DNA of 64,000 nucleotides, from NCBI GenBank assembly GCA_034687125.1, contig JAQGBZ010000028.1:124001-188000 (forward strand), in the 5' to 3' direction. Position 1 is the first letter of the stretch; every line of letters starts with the position of its first letter. A model generated the notes under the pieces. The model made no database searches, was not told where the DNA came from, and saw only the letters and a list, made by a program, of their open reading frames with translations. This stretch comes from Neelides folsomi (Eukaryota > Arthropoda > Collembola > Neelipleona > Neelidae). Position numbers and translations under genes: made by a program. Of this stretch, positions 27,406 to 39,436 are shown piece after piece.

Positions 27406-27857
27406 CTAATAAGTTGTATAATTGAATTAGGTGGTGTCCCAATGGTGGATGTTTGTTTTACCAAGGGCGTGTGACCTTGGCGGGTCGGTGGGAGTCCATC
27501 GGGAATGTCCCATCTTGCCCGGAGTGGAATGGGGAAATGAGGGAAGGCGGTGGCTCAATTGAGCCAATTGACTCGTAATTCCCGGCAACTCCCACCGCCC
27601 TCTCCCCTCTCCAACTCTTCCCCATGGAGCTCTCGACGGGGTCAGGGAAGGGCGGGTTTGGGGACAAGCCCGATTCGGGGATTAATTTAACCTTTGATGA
27701 TCGACGGCCTTCGGCCTGGCCCTTGCCATCACAAGAATTTGCCCAGCTGAACACCGCAGAGGCCCCGCTGATCCAAACGTAAAAACGCCCCACCCCGAAC
27801 CATGGAGACATTTCCTCTCACCTCTAAACCCTCTAATCATTAATTAAATATATCCAG
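27406..27857. other. Shared upstream region of divergent DOCK and Mitf
   Basis: The DOCK SH3 exon and the first identified Mitf exon face away from each other across about 450 bases, so start exons and promoters of both are probably here or interleaved. The stretch from 27480 to 27815 is GC-rich and open on the minus strand from an ATG at 27811. Its length and composition suggest a DOCK first exon or 5' leader. Confidence 0.4.
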
Positions 27858-29089
27858 CGGTGGTGTCCCATCCTTCAAGACGACGAGCGAATCCGTCTCG
27901 CGATGGAGATTCAAGCAAGAATTGATGCGGACCCAGGTCAGAACTAAATTAAATATTTACAAATAATTAAATATCTCAAAATTTTAATGAAATTTTGAAG
28001 ATTTTGTAATTGGATCATTAAGTTAATATTAAATAATTGCAAAAGGTGGCTGAGGAAGAGGCCCGAGAACGAGGACGAGCAGCTGAATTTCGCCCACCAA
28101 TTCCTTCACTTCCTGTCAAAACAGAACGTCCCATCGTCTCTTCGGTCCCGAATGAAGTCTTGGAGGTTGGCAAGAAGGGAGTTTGAGTTTGAGCTTGATC
28201 TAATTGGGTGTCATTGTCAGGTCAAGTCCTTGCTTCAAAACCCAACGAAGTACCATGTGAAGCAGCAGCAGCTGAAGCAGGTCGAAGAGTACCTTAGCGG
28301 GAGCGAAGGCGGGGGCTGGGGCGGGTTCACAGAGCTCACAACCCTCTCGGCCCCGCCGGCCCTCACTGCCTCAGTGGGCAGCGGATCCCTCGACGATGAG
28401 TCCGTGGTCGAAGACATCCTTAGCATGGAGAGCGGAGAGCCCGAGTCAGTCACCGACATTCTCGCACGTCTTCAATGCGGACAACAACGACCTGAAATCG
28501 TCCGACGGGCCAAAGACCGCCAAAAGAAAGACAACCACAACATCATTGAGAGAAAGAGAAGGGTCGTAATCAACAATCAAATACAGGAAATTCGTACTCT
28601 CCTTCCTAGAACCAACGACAGGTCAAATTAGCTTACTTTTAATTTACGAATAAAAATGATATTTAAATCATACAAATAATATTTAATTTTAATCCGATAA
28701 ATGATTAATTTAAATAAATAGATACTATGAAGAAGTTGGTGGAGAGGTGAAGGCCAGCAAAGGAATGACGCTTAAAGCGGCCGTTGAGTACATTCGTCTT
28801 CTCAAAGCCGATGAGGAAGCACGAAGGTCCTTGGAGTCCCGATACAAAGCCCTGGAGCAGCAAAATAGAAGACAAGCCTTAAGAATTCAAGTCAGTTAAA
28901 ATTAAAGATTTAATTCTTCTTTCGTTTGATGTTAATATTTAATTATATATTTAACAATGGATTATTTCCAAGGAATTGGAACGTGGGTTGGAAGGTGGTG
29001 GGGACAACGCGACGCGTCGTCCTTTTCCTAACCTAATGGATGAAGATTCAGACCCCATGTTTGGTGCTTTCGAGAACATGGAGTGCTGA
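27858..29089 (+). CDS. Mitf: MiT/TFE family bHLH-leucine zipper transcription factor (Mitf), 5' incomplete
   Basis: Five exons (27858-27936, 28046-28165, 28221-28621, 28722-28890, 28973-29089) encode about 294 residues. The N-terminal segment SRWRFKQELMRTQ matches the MITF/TFEB region (SRILLRQQLMREQ type) bound by Rag GTPases at the lysosome. It is followed by the family block LLQNPTKYHVKQQQLKQVEE, an acidic activation patch (DDESVVEDILSME), then the basic region KDRQKKDNHNIIERKRR with the His/Glu/Arg E-box contacts, the HLH and a zipper (MTLKAAVEYIRLL onward). The tail is short. The factor should drive lysosomal and nutrient-response genes under TORC1 control. The start exon, needed to supply two bases of the first codon at 27858, was not found. 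It is head to head with DOCK. Confidence 0.94.
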
Positions 29090-29932
29090 AACATTTTAAA
29101 AACCTAACCAAGCAATAAATGTAAATAAAATTATTTTCGCTTCTTCGAAATAAATATAAATTATAACTACGTAAAATTATTCTCTGCTCTTCATTTCATT
29201 TATTCATTCATCAAAGCACACAAAAGAAAAACATTTGTTCAATGACATCGTAAGACTTGCTAAATTTACCACCATTGAACATTGTTAAAATAGTGGCATT
29301 TTAAGAGAAATCATAATGAGGATATAATGGTATTTAAATAAGATTTAAGGGAAATGTATTACCTAACAATGATATTAAATATATTGTTTAATGTTAGGCA
29401 ATTGAGACTAAATTGATGGAGACTAAAAGAAGCAACGATTTGTACTTGTGGAGGGAGAAAAGTAAGAAAACAGAAAACTCAGAAAAGGAAAAGTGAAGTG
29501 ATAAAACTATGTGATGGAAAATAAAGATAGTTAACTTTTAATTAAAAGAAAAATTAACTTAGCAAATACATAATTCAACTTAATAATTTTAGAGTTAAGA
29601 TATAAAATTTTTAATGACATTGATGAAAATTTTTAAATGATTGTCGTTAGAAGTTGACTTATTAGCCCAATTGCTCACACTCAGCCGGCACTAAAGGCGA
29701 AAGTAAGTATAGCGTAAATTGACCAAAATTACATTTTGTTAATTGATAACAATTGATAAAAGAGTTAGAAATTAGTTGAATTGAGAGATTAAAACAAAGG
29801 AATGACTTAGGTACACGATCATTGATCATGAAACCATCGTGTACATGTACATTTAACGTATACCACTTGGATTTTGCGAAGCTCACAAGGAGCAGAGTTG
29901 AAAGGTTGAAATTTAATTGGATCCCTTTGTAG
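29090..29932 (+). other. Spacer containing the CCDC51 5' untranslated exon
   Basis: A GC-richer segment ending at 29702 has a strong donor (GGCGAAA then GTAAGT) and pairs with an acceptor at 29931-29932, two bases before the CCDC51 start codons. There is no ATG in the last 60 bases of the presumed exon. The rest is AT-rich 3' sequence of Mitf, with an AATAAA near 29113. Confidence 0.5.
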
Positions 29933-29934
29933 AC

Positions 29935-32045
29935 ATGATGGAGAAAATCGGCGCAACGCCATCCAAATTGCGCCAACTATCTTTTGTCCTCCTCAGACGC
30001 CTTCAATTCACTGAGCGGTTCGCAACAGTCAAGTTCTATTACGAGGATTTTTTCGGCCTTAAAGACGTTCTTGAAGCACAGAACCAAGTGATCGAGGTAG
30101 TTTATTTACCCATTTAAATTCATTCTTAATATACTCAATATTTGATTATGTAGCAACAGCAACATTTCTTAGATTTAATATTTTATTCTTGTTATTTCAG
30201 TGCGAGAAGAAGCTAATTTACACCCAAGGGCTTCGAAGGTCAGCACAGAAAGATCTAACTGAGATTCATCGTCGTCTAAGCGAAGTACGCGGAGATCTCG
30301 ATCGGACGCACAGAGGAGAAGTGGGTTATTTGGAGCTGCTCTCCAAGGTAAATTATTTTTGTTTAACTGTTATATAGATTTTTCACTCATTAAAATAGGG
30401 CCATTTTTCATAGGTTCACTTTTGAAATAAAGTGAGTTTTGGAGAGAGGATAGTTTGACTCGAAATTTCTAACATTAAGTTCCTCTAAAAGGTGACTATT
30501 TTTTATCAAATATTGAGTTTGCACCAACATTAAGTTAGATACTTATTGTATTATATTTAACTTGTTAATGCGTTTAATTAGTATATGTCATGGCCATATT
30601 GTATTTAAAATTGCATTATAATTCAAGATTCCCAACTACCGGTATGTATTAGGTAGTATTTGAATTTTGTATTTAGTTAATCTAATTGGATGGCTGTGGG
30701 GTTTTTATGGACCCATCTTGCATGGGTTTCCCATTAAGGGGTCCATGGTAGTGGTTTAATTAAAGCAGCCAAAGTTAATTAAGCTGGACATGTATTAGTA
30801 TTAGAAAGACTTTTTACATTAGATAAACCTTCCTCCGAGCCCGAGCCATTTAAAGACGCCAACTAGATTTTAAAGACACAATAACAATTATTACCGGTAC
30901 ATAAATCCCTTTTATTATTGGGGATTGTGCACTTCTAGAAATCGTTATTGTTTATTTAAAATCTCGTTGGCATCTTTTAGATATTAAATTCTCTCCTTGC
31001 AAAGAGTGTTGACTTAACAAAGAGATCTTGTGGGAACCATCCACTCAGCATTTTTGCATTCATCATATCACGAATCTTAACATATCTCTATTATGTATTA
31101 ACTTATATTTACCATTCTATTACTTGTACTTTCATCAATCACTTCTCACCACCTAATATTCAATTTTAATGTATTTAACATACCTAATGATTATTGCCTA
31201 GATTTTGATGAGATTGGGATTTTTCACACGGGTTTGTTTTTAATGTTCGGAGGAAGGGTCATACCACCGTTAGCTGATTGTTATCTTAAATACTGTTTAA
31301 TAATTTAATTAACTGGATTAATTGTTTAATAGGAAATCAATTGTATCAAGGAAGAAGCGGAGCTTCGAGAACGATTGGAAGAAAAAGAAGAGCTCGAACG
31401 GAACGGTAATGAAATGACCCCAGGTCAAAGATTTTTTTGTTTTATTTCATTAATTTCATTGGTTGAATATATTACATTTTTGGTTGTTATTCATGGACAA
31501 TAATTGTAATTTATATTGTTTGTTGTTTTGCAGCTTTAACTTCGCTGTCTTCCTCATTAAGCTACAGCCATTCTCGAGAGAGAATACAATCAGAAAAAAC
31601 GAAGTGGTGGGGATTAGGAGGATCATTAATCGGGGCCCTTATCGGATTGCTTGCTGGTCTTAGTCAGGGACGATGGCGTCGTCTGGTAACCAAGGAGGAC
31701 CTGGAAATCCTACTCCGAAAAATGGATCAAATGGAGGTAGCCATGGGCCTCCTTGGTTCGGAAACCCTCCGGCCAATATTGTCACCACTCAACGCTGCAC
31801 AGGTGTTACCCCAACATACGGAACTACGGGACAAGGAGGTTACAGTTGTCAAGGACAGCGACAACTCTCTCAAGACAATCTTGACGCGGCCAAGGCTGCG
31901 AAGCAGCCAAGCTCTTCAGGAGGACAGTCAGGATCTTCAAGTGGAAAAAAGTGAGTTGACTGAAGACCTCTTCATGAGGAAGTTAGCATTGGCAACTATT
32001 CTCTCCTTGCTAACAGGAATAATTTTAGGATCATTTATAAAATGA
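29935..32045 (+). CDS. CCDC51: CCDC51 / MITOK, mitochondrial ATP-sensitive potassium channel subunit
   Basis: Four exons (29935-30096, 30201-30347, 31333-31405, 31534-32045) encode 297 residues. The N-terminus is basic and free of acidic residues after the first few (PSKLRQLSFVLLRRLQF), fitting a mitochondrial presequence. Then come the family blocks YYEDFFGLKDVLEAQNQVIE, a long coiled coil (TEIHRRLSEVRGDLDRTHRG), and SHSRERIQSEKTKWWGLGGS leading into a first membrane helix (GGSLIGALIGLLAGL). A second helix, LATILSLLTGIILGSF, closes the protein, matching the two-helix MITOK topology of the inner membrane pore that pairs with ABCB8. Start chosen at the first of two tandem ATGs just after a spliced 5' leader; MITOK orthologues have similar termini. 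The linker between helices is shorter than in vertebrates. Confidence 0.88.
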
Positions 32046-32625
32046 GGATTCCACTTCCCTTTTTCTTCTCACTTTATACACAATAGTCTTAAATTGATTT
32101 TCACTATATTATCTAAATTCATCATTTTTTTTAATTAGACAGTTTTTTATGACAATAACACTAACTTATGATATAAGTTATATCTACATCATCTAATTAA
32201 TTTTTTTTACCTATTTGGCACTTGTCTTGAGATCAATTTGTTTCTATGTAACGTTCCAATTCATCATTTACATCTTTTCAGGCTAAATTTAATATTAATA
32301 ATATAAGAACCCGTATTTCTTCAATATACTATATATCCATACATTTCATTTATTAATAATATTAATCGTGTTTTAGCCATTTCAGCATGATCAGTTTGAT
32401 AAAAAATAATTTAACGTAATTCGGAAATTCAAATATTAATTTAAAATATTAATTGTTCTTATTGGCAAAAGTTATAATAAATGTTCTTTATAAATTTAGT
32501 AAATTACCGTTCTATTAAATTCGATATTTTATGTAGTTTTTCTTGATTTAATTGGTTCAATAAATGAAATTTCAAATCTTCATTAAAGCTTTAATAAACA
32601 TTTATTTAATTCATGTAGGTGTAGA
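32046..32625. other. Spacer between convergent CCDC51 and DHCR24
   Basis: About 580 bases of AT-rich DNA between two stop codons on opposite strands. It should hold both 3' untranslated regions. No exon or repeat element is evident. Confidence 0.6.
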
Positions 32626-35257
32626 TTAAAAAGGATCGGCGTAAGCTTCTCCAATTTCGAATACATCAATTTCAGGTTTCACTTTGTCAAACAAATGAGG
32701 AAATCCTCCGACAGCGTGATATTTCTTACGGACTTCTTCATAGAGACTCAAATCAAACATTTGGCGAAATTCCTCTTCGTTCATGAAGATATCAGCATAG
32801 AGAAAAGCATAGCCACCAACGTCGCGTGTAAATCTATGGATAAATATAAATCATATAAATTAAATATCTAAAGAGTAAGTATATTCAGTTGATTGTAATT
32901 AGTTAATTAGAGTTAACTATTATTAAATTCATAATGAACTCATTCTCTATAATCATTTTCATAAATTCATAATAAATAAGAATTCGTTAAATTGGCGAAT
33001 AATATATAAAAATAATATTTCTTCATTAAACAAATTCATGTATAATTTGAGAATTGTGAACATGGCAAATGGATAGAACTCGTTTCATTATTCGAATAAC
33101 GTTTTGTTTCTCCAGGACGCATGGCAGAATAGAGTGAGGAAATTGAAATTGGCGAATTTTCGTGACGTCAGACCCAAGCCAAGCCACGCCACAACTCCTC
33201 ACTTGGGGAGGAATTTCCTAATTTGTAAATATCAATTAAAAGTAATTGTCACTTGCTTTTCCATTTTCCTCATGGCATCCACGGCCTGAAATCTTTCCTT
33301 CCTCTTCACCGGTCCTGGAACTCCGTAAATTCCCAGATCGTTGAAAAGCGCGTAGTTGGTCCCAGGTACAAGGTTTTTTGGGGCCCTCAACTGCCCCGCT
33401 TTCTCACCTCGGTCGTAAATTCGACAAGGGTAGACGAGGAGCGGGAAAGTATCGAAAAGCGTCGTTGAGGTATCAATTTGCTCTTCCAGGTGGGACAAGG
33501 GGAGGACGATGTCTTGGAAAACCTGCTTTGTAAAGGTCATGGCTCGGATCCCCGCCGTGGTGGTGAATTTGAGAAAGGCGGGTTTGGGAGGAAGGAGCCA
33601 TCCGAAACAGGCCCGGAACAATGGATTGTTCCCGAACGGGATCATGGCCTCAACGACCCAAAAGATCGCTCGGTCATGTCGGAGCAAATAATCTCTCAAT
33701 GGAATCAATTCCGAGGACTCGCCCTTGTCAAGGAAGGAACGGGTGTGTTCGTAAAACCACGGCTTCCACCACCGAGATACAGCGTTGACCTGGTGAGTTG
33801 ATTAAATTAAATTACAATTACGATTTACATTAACATACGAATAATATAAACTGGATTAAATAAGAAAAAACCTTTCCCTCCTTTCCATCAGAGAAGTTTC
33901 CCAGCATTAAAACGGCCTCTTCCTCTGAATAAATCGTCGCTTCCACGAAATCAGCAACCTAATACGTATTCAAAGTTAAACACCCTTTTAACGCCTTAAT
34001 TAATTTAATCGATAATTATTAATATAATTTAATTGATAATTATTAATATAATTTAATTGATAATTATTAATATAATTTAATTGATAAATATTAAATTCAA
34101 TTTATTGATAATTAGTAAATTAATTTAATTGATAATTATTAAATTAAATTGATAATTAATTTCAATAACTATTTATTAAAATTAAATTTTACTTTCGTAT
34201 CTTTGTGGTTTGCACCTGAGGCTTCTCTAATTGCATCACAGTATTTTTTCTTTCCTTTGATTGGAATGTAAGTGAGATTAACGTAAGGTTTCGCCCGGAT
34301 CAATTGGAGTTTTAAGCCAACGAGAAATCCAAGTGATCCATGTGACCTTTTATTTTAATTTGTCGAATTAATATTTATTTATTTATTCTAATCCAATAGA
34401 TTGAGTTTAAAATGGATAAGTAGAATAAGCACCAAGGAAGTGCGGCGAAGAGATCTTTGTATTCGTTGTCTCTGGTGGCCCAAACACAGGACCCATCAGC
34501 CAAGACAACCTCATAAGCCAAAATCCCTTCTTGGTAAAGACCAACTTTATGTGAATGGGTTGTCATCCCCGTTCCCATTGCAAGTCCGCCCAGAGTTGCA
34601 TCCCCAATTTCAAGAGTCACGGCCAAGGTGAAACCTACAACCAATAAATACAATTATTTTAATTATGACTTTTAATCACTCAATCACAATGAAATGCCAT
34701 TTATGATTATATTTAAAGGGTATATTTAACTGAAGTATATTTTACCTTTAGGAACAAGATAAGAAGTGATTTGGGAGACCGTGACCATTGGTTCGACCGT
34801 GACCGTCAGATTTTTCTCGTCGAGGGCGAGAATGGCATAGAGCGGGACATCCACTTTATGACATTCCTCCTTTTTGAAGAAGGTAACCGAGAGGGACAAC
34901 CAATTTGGTCTCGCCGTACATAAAAGACCTTTCTTCCCATTTCGGATCCAACTCTTGACCTAATAAGTAAAACAATAAATCAGATTAAAATATTGTTATG
35001 TAAATTTTGGAATTAATGTTTTTGGATTTAGTGTTAAATTATAAATTAGTCCACACCTGGTCCTGGATATGCTGAACACGAGAAGCGTGTAACTTTGGAT
35101 CTGCTGCGGTTTTCCTCACCCATCCAACAACCCTGAGAAGTATGTTGAAGATGAAGGAGGCGGGTAGGCAAAAGAAAAGGACCACCAACCCTCGGTTTTC
35201 CTCCAACCATCTCACACCACGCTTGGACCAACTCGAGGGGATCAAATGCCTCAACAT
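32626..35257 (-). CDS. DHCR24: Delta(24)-sterol reductase DHCR24
   Basis: Seven exons (35257-35057, 34959-34746, 34634-34433, 34346-34193, 33958-33872, 33789-33257, 32833-32626) encode 532 residues. An N-terminal membrane helix (LVVLFFCLPASFIFNILLRV) anchors the enzyme in the ER. The FAD-binding PCMH domain follows, with LCTARPNWLSLSV, DATLGGLAMGTGMTTHSHKV, LADGSCVWATRDNEYKDLFA and PWSHGSLGFLVGLKLQLI. The C-terminal half has SIFW-like FWVVEAMIPFGNNPLFRACF and ends NEEEFRQMFDLSLYEEVRKK. The enzyme reduces the C24 double bond of sterols using FAD and NADPH; in arthropods it serves conversion of dietary phytosterols to cholesterol. The last intron uses a GC donor, needed to keep the frame. Length matches the vertebrate enzyme (516 residues). 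Confidence 0.95.
34003..34160. repeat. 24-bp AT-rich tandem repeat in DHCR24 intron
   Basis: At least three near-perfect copies of a unit AATTTAATTGATAATTATTA plus four bases, followed by degenerate copies, lie in the intron between the DHCR24 exons at 33958 and 34193. It is a short minisatellite with no coding potential. Confidence 0.75.
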
Positions 35258-36187
35258 CTCGTTAACTAATGAACCTCCAACTCAACTACATCACTTCTAA
35301 TGAGTTGGACCTTCGGTTATGTAAACTGGTCAAGTGCTCACCTGTTCACTGACAAGATATCTCGAACTGCACTCGGACCCATTTTCTCAACTCCCCCATG
35401 GATCATCCAATTCATCCGTCCATTCAATACATAGAACAAGTTTGACATTTTATTAATCTTATCAATCATTAAATGATCAGCTTAATTTTAATGTTAAATA
35501 ATAATCCACTTGAACTTTACCTCCTTATTTAATGATATCAATGAATGAATATTTCTATCCATTTAATTTATACTACACACTAATATGATATATTTATAAC
35601 TGGTAATGAATTTATGAAATGATTTTTGAAAAATTTCCTTTATGAACTTAATCAATTTTATTATTTTAGATTAAACGTATAAAAGAACATGAATGAAGAT
35701 GAAGTTTGATATCAGCTTGATATAAGAACAAAAGAAGAATGGGAAATAATGCATATTGATTTGTATGGAAACAAAGGAGTCTTCAGAGTCTTCTTCTGTG
35801 TTCCATCGATGGTTCTTCATTGGAGGTTCATTGATTCTAGCTAAAATCACTATTATTATTATTAATCTCAATGGTTTAAAATGATATTTTTGTAGATTCG
35901 CCGAAGGGTAAACCCCATTTGTGACGATGGGTCTTGAGGCCTCGCCGATGCATGTGTCATCGTTCTCGATCCCGGACAAATTTTTGAACCAAGGCTCGGT
36001 AGAGAACTGCCCCCTGGCGAAGCAAGACATTTTTCGCCAGGGTGCGGAGTCTCCTGGGCACTCGCCGTTGCCATTTCAGACCATCTCCGTCGCGTCTCTG
36101 TCGCCTCAGTTGGTTCGAGCCGGAAGCCGCTTCTCTGTCACCGCAAAGCACGGGAGATCCAAGGGGTCATTTCAAGGGGTCGTCGTC
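35258..36187. other. Divergent upstream region of DHCR24 and CNBP
   Basis: The left 600 bases are AT-rich. The right 260 bases (35927-36187) are GC-rich and stay open in the CNBP frame from an ATG at 35927, so they are either 5' leader or an N-terminal extension. This part contains a hairpin at 36012-36043 (CCCTGGCGA, 13-base loop, TCGCCAGGG). Confidence 0.5.
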
Positions 36188-37291
36188 ATGAGTTCGGCGT
36201 GCTACAAATGTAATCGTCCAGGCCATTTTGCTCGAGAGTGCACAAGCGAAGACGGGCCTCGTGGAGGCGGCGGCGGTGGTCGCGGAGGTGGAGGACGCAA
36301 CAACAACTCCAGAGGTACCCCACACAAACCTTCCTTTCCCCCCTAACCTCTCTTTTCCCCCACAAAGACAAATGCTTCAAGTGCAATCGGTTTGGACACT
36401 ACGCTCGGGATTGCAAGGAGAGCGATCGCTGTTACAAATGTGACGGCATTGGACACATTGCCCGTGACTGCAAGAACGGCTCCGATGAGCGTAAGAATAC
36501 TCTGTTGATAATATATATATTTTTATTAGAATCTATGGTAGTTTGTGTATAATTATATGATGGAATATAATAAATATTCTATGAATTTATTGAGCTATCC
36601 AATATTTAATATATATAACATTATATATTATACACATAAGAATTTGCTAGAAAACATTTTTTGTCTATTATATGGGGTGGGTGGGTTAGTTGCTTTCTTT
36701 TTTTTAAATTAACGATCGTATAAAAAAGCAACTTATGACCCACCCTGTATAAGATTATTAGCATAATATTATGTCTAATGGACAGAGTTGTTATTAATTG
36801 TGATATTTGGATGTTTTGTTTGGTCCCGTAGCATCTTGCTACAATTGCAAGAAACCCGGGCACATTGCCCGTGACTGTCCTGAGCAAGGTCGCAACAGCA
36901 GCTACAGCTCTGGAGCGACCTGCTACAATTGTGGCGAACATGGCCACATGAGTCGCGACTGCACGAAGGACGACCGCAAGGTGAGTTGAGCGAATATTTA
37001 AATGGAGTTGAGTCTTGGTTGTTGTCAGTGCTACGCTTGCGGGAAACTTGGCCACATCTCCACCGACTGTCCGACCCCGGACCACGACGAGAAGAAGTGT
37101 TACACTTGCGGGGCATTCGACCACCTCTCCCGCTACTGCCCGACCACGAGCTACGACAACACGGTCTGTTATCGGTAACTTATTGGACCCTCCGGACTTT
37201 GACCCCCCATCACTGACCTTTCTTTCCCCACAGCTGTAAGGAGAAGGGGCACATGGCTCGGGAGTGCGTCGCTCAAGAAATCACAGCCTGA
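36188..37291 (+). CDS. CNBP: CNBP/ZNF9 zinc-knuckle nucleic acid-binding protein
   Basis: Five exons (36188-36314, 36368-36490, 36832-36980, 37029-37174, 37234-37291) encode 200 residues. Eight CCHC zinc knuckles are seen: [98 protein letters not shown] and, split by the last intron, [14 protein letters not shown]. Knuckle seven has Asp in place of the usual Gly before His. A Gly/Arg-rich RGG-like box separates knuckles one and two, as in vertebrate CNBP, which has seven knuckles. CNBP binds single-stranded G-rich DNA and RNA and promotes translation of TOP mRNAs. The start at MSSACYKC matches the family; an in-frame ATG 261 bases upstream is also open. Intron 2 contains a miniature inverted-repeat element. 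Confidence 0.95.
36671..36749. mobile_element. Short mariner-like inverted-repeat element in CNBP intron
   Basis: A 79-bp segment whose ends are imperfect inverted repeats (TATGGGGTGGGTGGGTTAGT at the left against TACAGGGTGGGTCATAAGTT read inward from the right, both followed by GCTTT) lies in CNBP intron 2. TA flanks both ends. The pattern resembles mariner-type termini and would fold into a near-complete hairpin. No open frame. Confidence 0.6.
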
Positions 37292-37911
37292 GATCCCTCG
37301 AGGAATTTCCTCCTCCACTCTCCACATTCTTTTTAACCTCTTGACCTTTTAACTACATTGTTAGACCTTTAGCTCGTATGACAATTCTCGCCCCACTTTT
37401 CTCTTCCAATGGTTTGAAAGTTCAAAGCACCTCTCCAGCATATTCACAGATGGTCTGTAGGAAGTCAAAGGGAAATTCGTGGAGAAGAAATTATTGGAAA
37501 AGTGCCCATAAGTTATTAGATGAAGATCATGAGGATACAAATGGAGTTAATAAAATTATATTATTTAAATATTAAATCTAATGATGTTATGCTATTGTAA
37601 ATTATAAGTGGATAAATACAAATTTTGAATTTATTAAAGGCAAGATGATTTCATGAAAGGGAATTCTCTGTTTTTTTATAAATTTGAAATTCATTTTGAA
37701 CCTCATAAAACGTTTCATTTTAATTACATATAGAATAAAATATTTAAGTGTATACTATATATGCATAACATACACTCGTAAAGGGAACAATGGATTCTTC
37801 ATCTTTACATACCTACTATATATGTATAGGATACATTTATTTATTACCTATATTTAGATGCAAAAATATAGGGTGCACAAATAAAAAATTAAAGGATATA
37901 TGCGAAATAAT
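37292..37911. other. Spacer between convergent CNBP and ADO
   Basis: AT-rich DNA between two stop codons facing each other, presumably both 3' untranslated regions. No exon seen. Confidence 0.6.
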
Positions 37912-38840
37912 TTATTGCGTCGTGTTTTTCAACAAAGGTCCTTTGTATGGTACTTGATCGTTGTAGAAAGAATTGGGAACGGAAATGGGGCAAAGGCGAA
38001 CGAAATCTTTCCCTCCTTCCTTCATATGATCCAAAGTCTGGAAAAGTTAAAATTAATTTCACAAATTCTTAAATGATCATTATTAACTAACAATAAGTTT
38101 AACTAATTAATTTATCTAAGTGTATAAATTTTAATGATTTCCCTCACCTTGTAATAAGTGCAAGTTGACCCATCCCCCTGACCACAAATCTCATCGGAGT
38201 AAGGGGGAGCGAGAAAGTCGATGAAAGCAGCGAAATTCCCACATTTCCCCCCTTTGAGGAATTGGATTTCGTGGTAGTTGGCCATTGAGGGGCTGAGGGT
38301 CAAAGGAGGACTCGTCGAATTGGCCACGATGGGCGGAATCGCCTCGGCTAAAATCACACCATTTTTATCCTCAACTCCCACAGAACTAAAACTCCTCACG
38401 CCGATTTCTCCATCCAGAACCTGGAGAAAATCCATTGGGTTTAAATAGAGACAATATATAACTTATGTTTATGTAGGTATTTATTTTTTGATTTATATAT
38501 AATAGAGATATTAGGCAAGATTACGAATATTATACGATTTAATTCAAAATACCTTTAAAATCCCAAACATGTTTGGGTGATCGTGGAGCGGGATTGTTGT
38601 TCCGGGATGGAGGACAAAAATCCCCACCGACATCCGTGACCCTTCGAAGACCTCAATATAAGACATTGGAGCTTGGACTTTGTGATGGGCGAATGCATCG
38701 GAGAGGCGAAAGTCTTCGGCGGTGAGACTCGAAATGGATTGGAGGATTTTGGGATCGGATGGAGGGCCCTTTGACCCACTTTTCAAAACATTGCTAAGGG
38801 ATTGCTGGACCATCCGAATGACCGTCTCAACCTTATGCAT
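37912..38840 (-). CDS. ADO: 2-aminoethanethiol (cysteamine) dioxygenase ADO
   Basis: Three exons (38840-38553, 38420-38148, 38037-37912) encode 228 residues. The cupin core is intact: SVGIFVLHPGTTIPLHDHPN gives the first two iron ligands (HDH) and MANYHEIQFL the third His, the 3-His non-haem iron centre of the PCO/ADO family. The N-terminal region before the cupin and the C-terminal extension KDFVRLCPISVPNSFYND are also as in ADO. The enzyme oxidises cysteamine to hypotaurine and N-terminal Cys of proteins for the Arg/N-degron oxygen-sensing pathway; cytosolic and mitochondrial pools are known. Length is close to the usual 230-270. It diverges from the mTERF gene across about 600 bases. Confidence 0.93.
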
Positions 38841-39436
38841 TATGACTTCACCTTAACAAATTGTACATTACTTTTTATATATTGGATTAATGAAGGATAT
38901 AAACGAGTCTTTTAATTAAAAAAATTCGTTATCCATTTGGCTATTAAAAGTATTACCTGGTAGGTACTCAAGTTGGTCACTTAAGATTTATTAAGTGAAT
39001 CCACCACTAAATAATAATATAATAATTTGAATCGGCTCTAAAAATTGTTAAGTTCAATAAAAGACAGACACTTTAACTGCACTAGTCGGCCTTTGAGAAA
39101 TTTTATTCCAATGTCAAAAATTAAAAATCATTACATAAGTTAGGTTAACTAAGCATTTAGAAATAATGGGTAAAGATGACCATTAAATTAATGATTGAGA
39201 TAATATGATAATTTGCAGTTTGGAAATGTGTGAAAGTGGTGAAAAATGAGAATTGCTACCTGGAATATTTAAATTGAGCCACGATTTAGACTTTCATTGA
39301 TATGGTGAAAGACCAGAAATTAAAATTAACAAAATTTTAACATTCCCGTTGATTGTAATTGATAATTTATCGAAAGTTAAATTGACACTTATTTTAATAT
39401 TTTTAACTTTTGGAGAATGTGTCATTAAAAATAAAA
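38841..39436. other. Divergent promoter region of ADO and mTERF
   Basis: AT-rich spacer between two start codons on opposite strands. The distance allows a shared bidirectional promoter. I see no TATA box at a convincing place and no exon. Confidence 0.5.
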
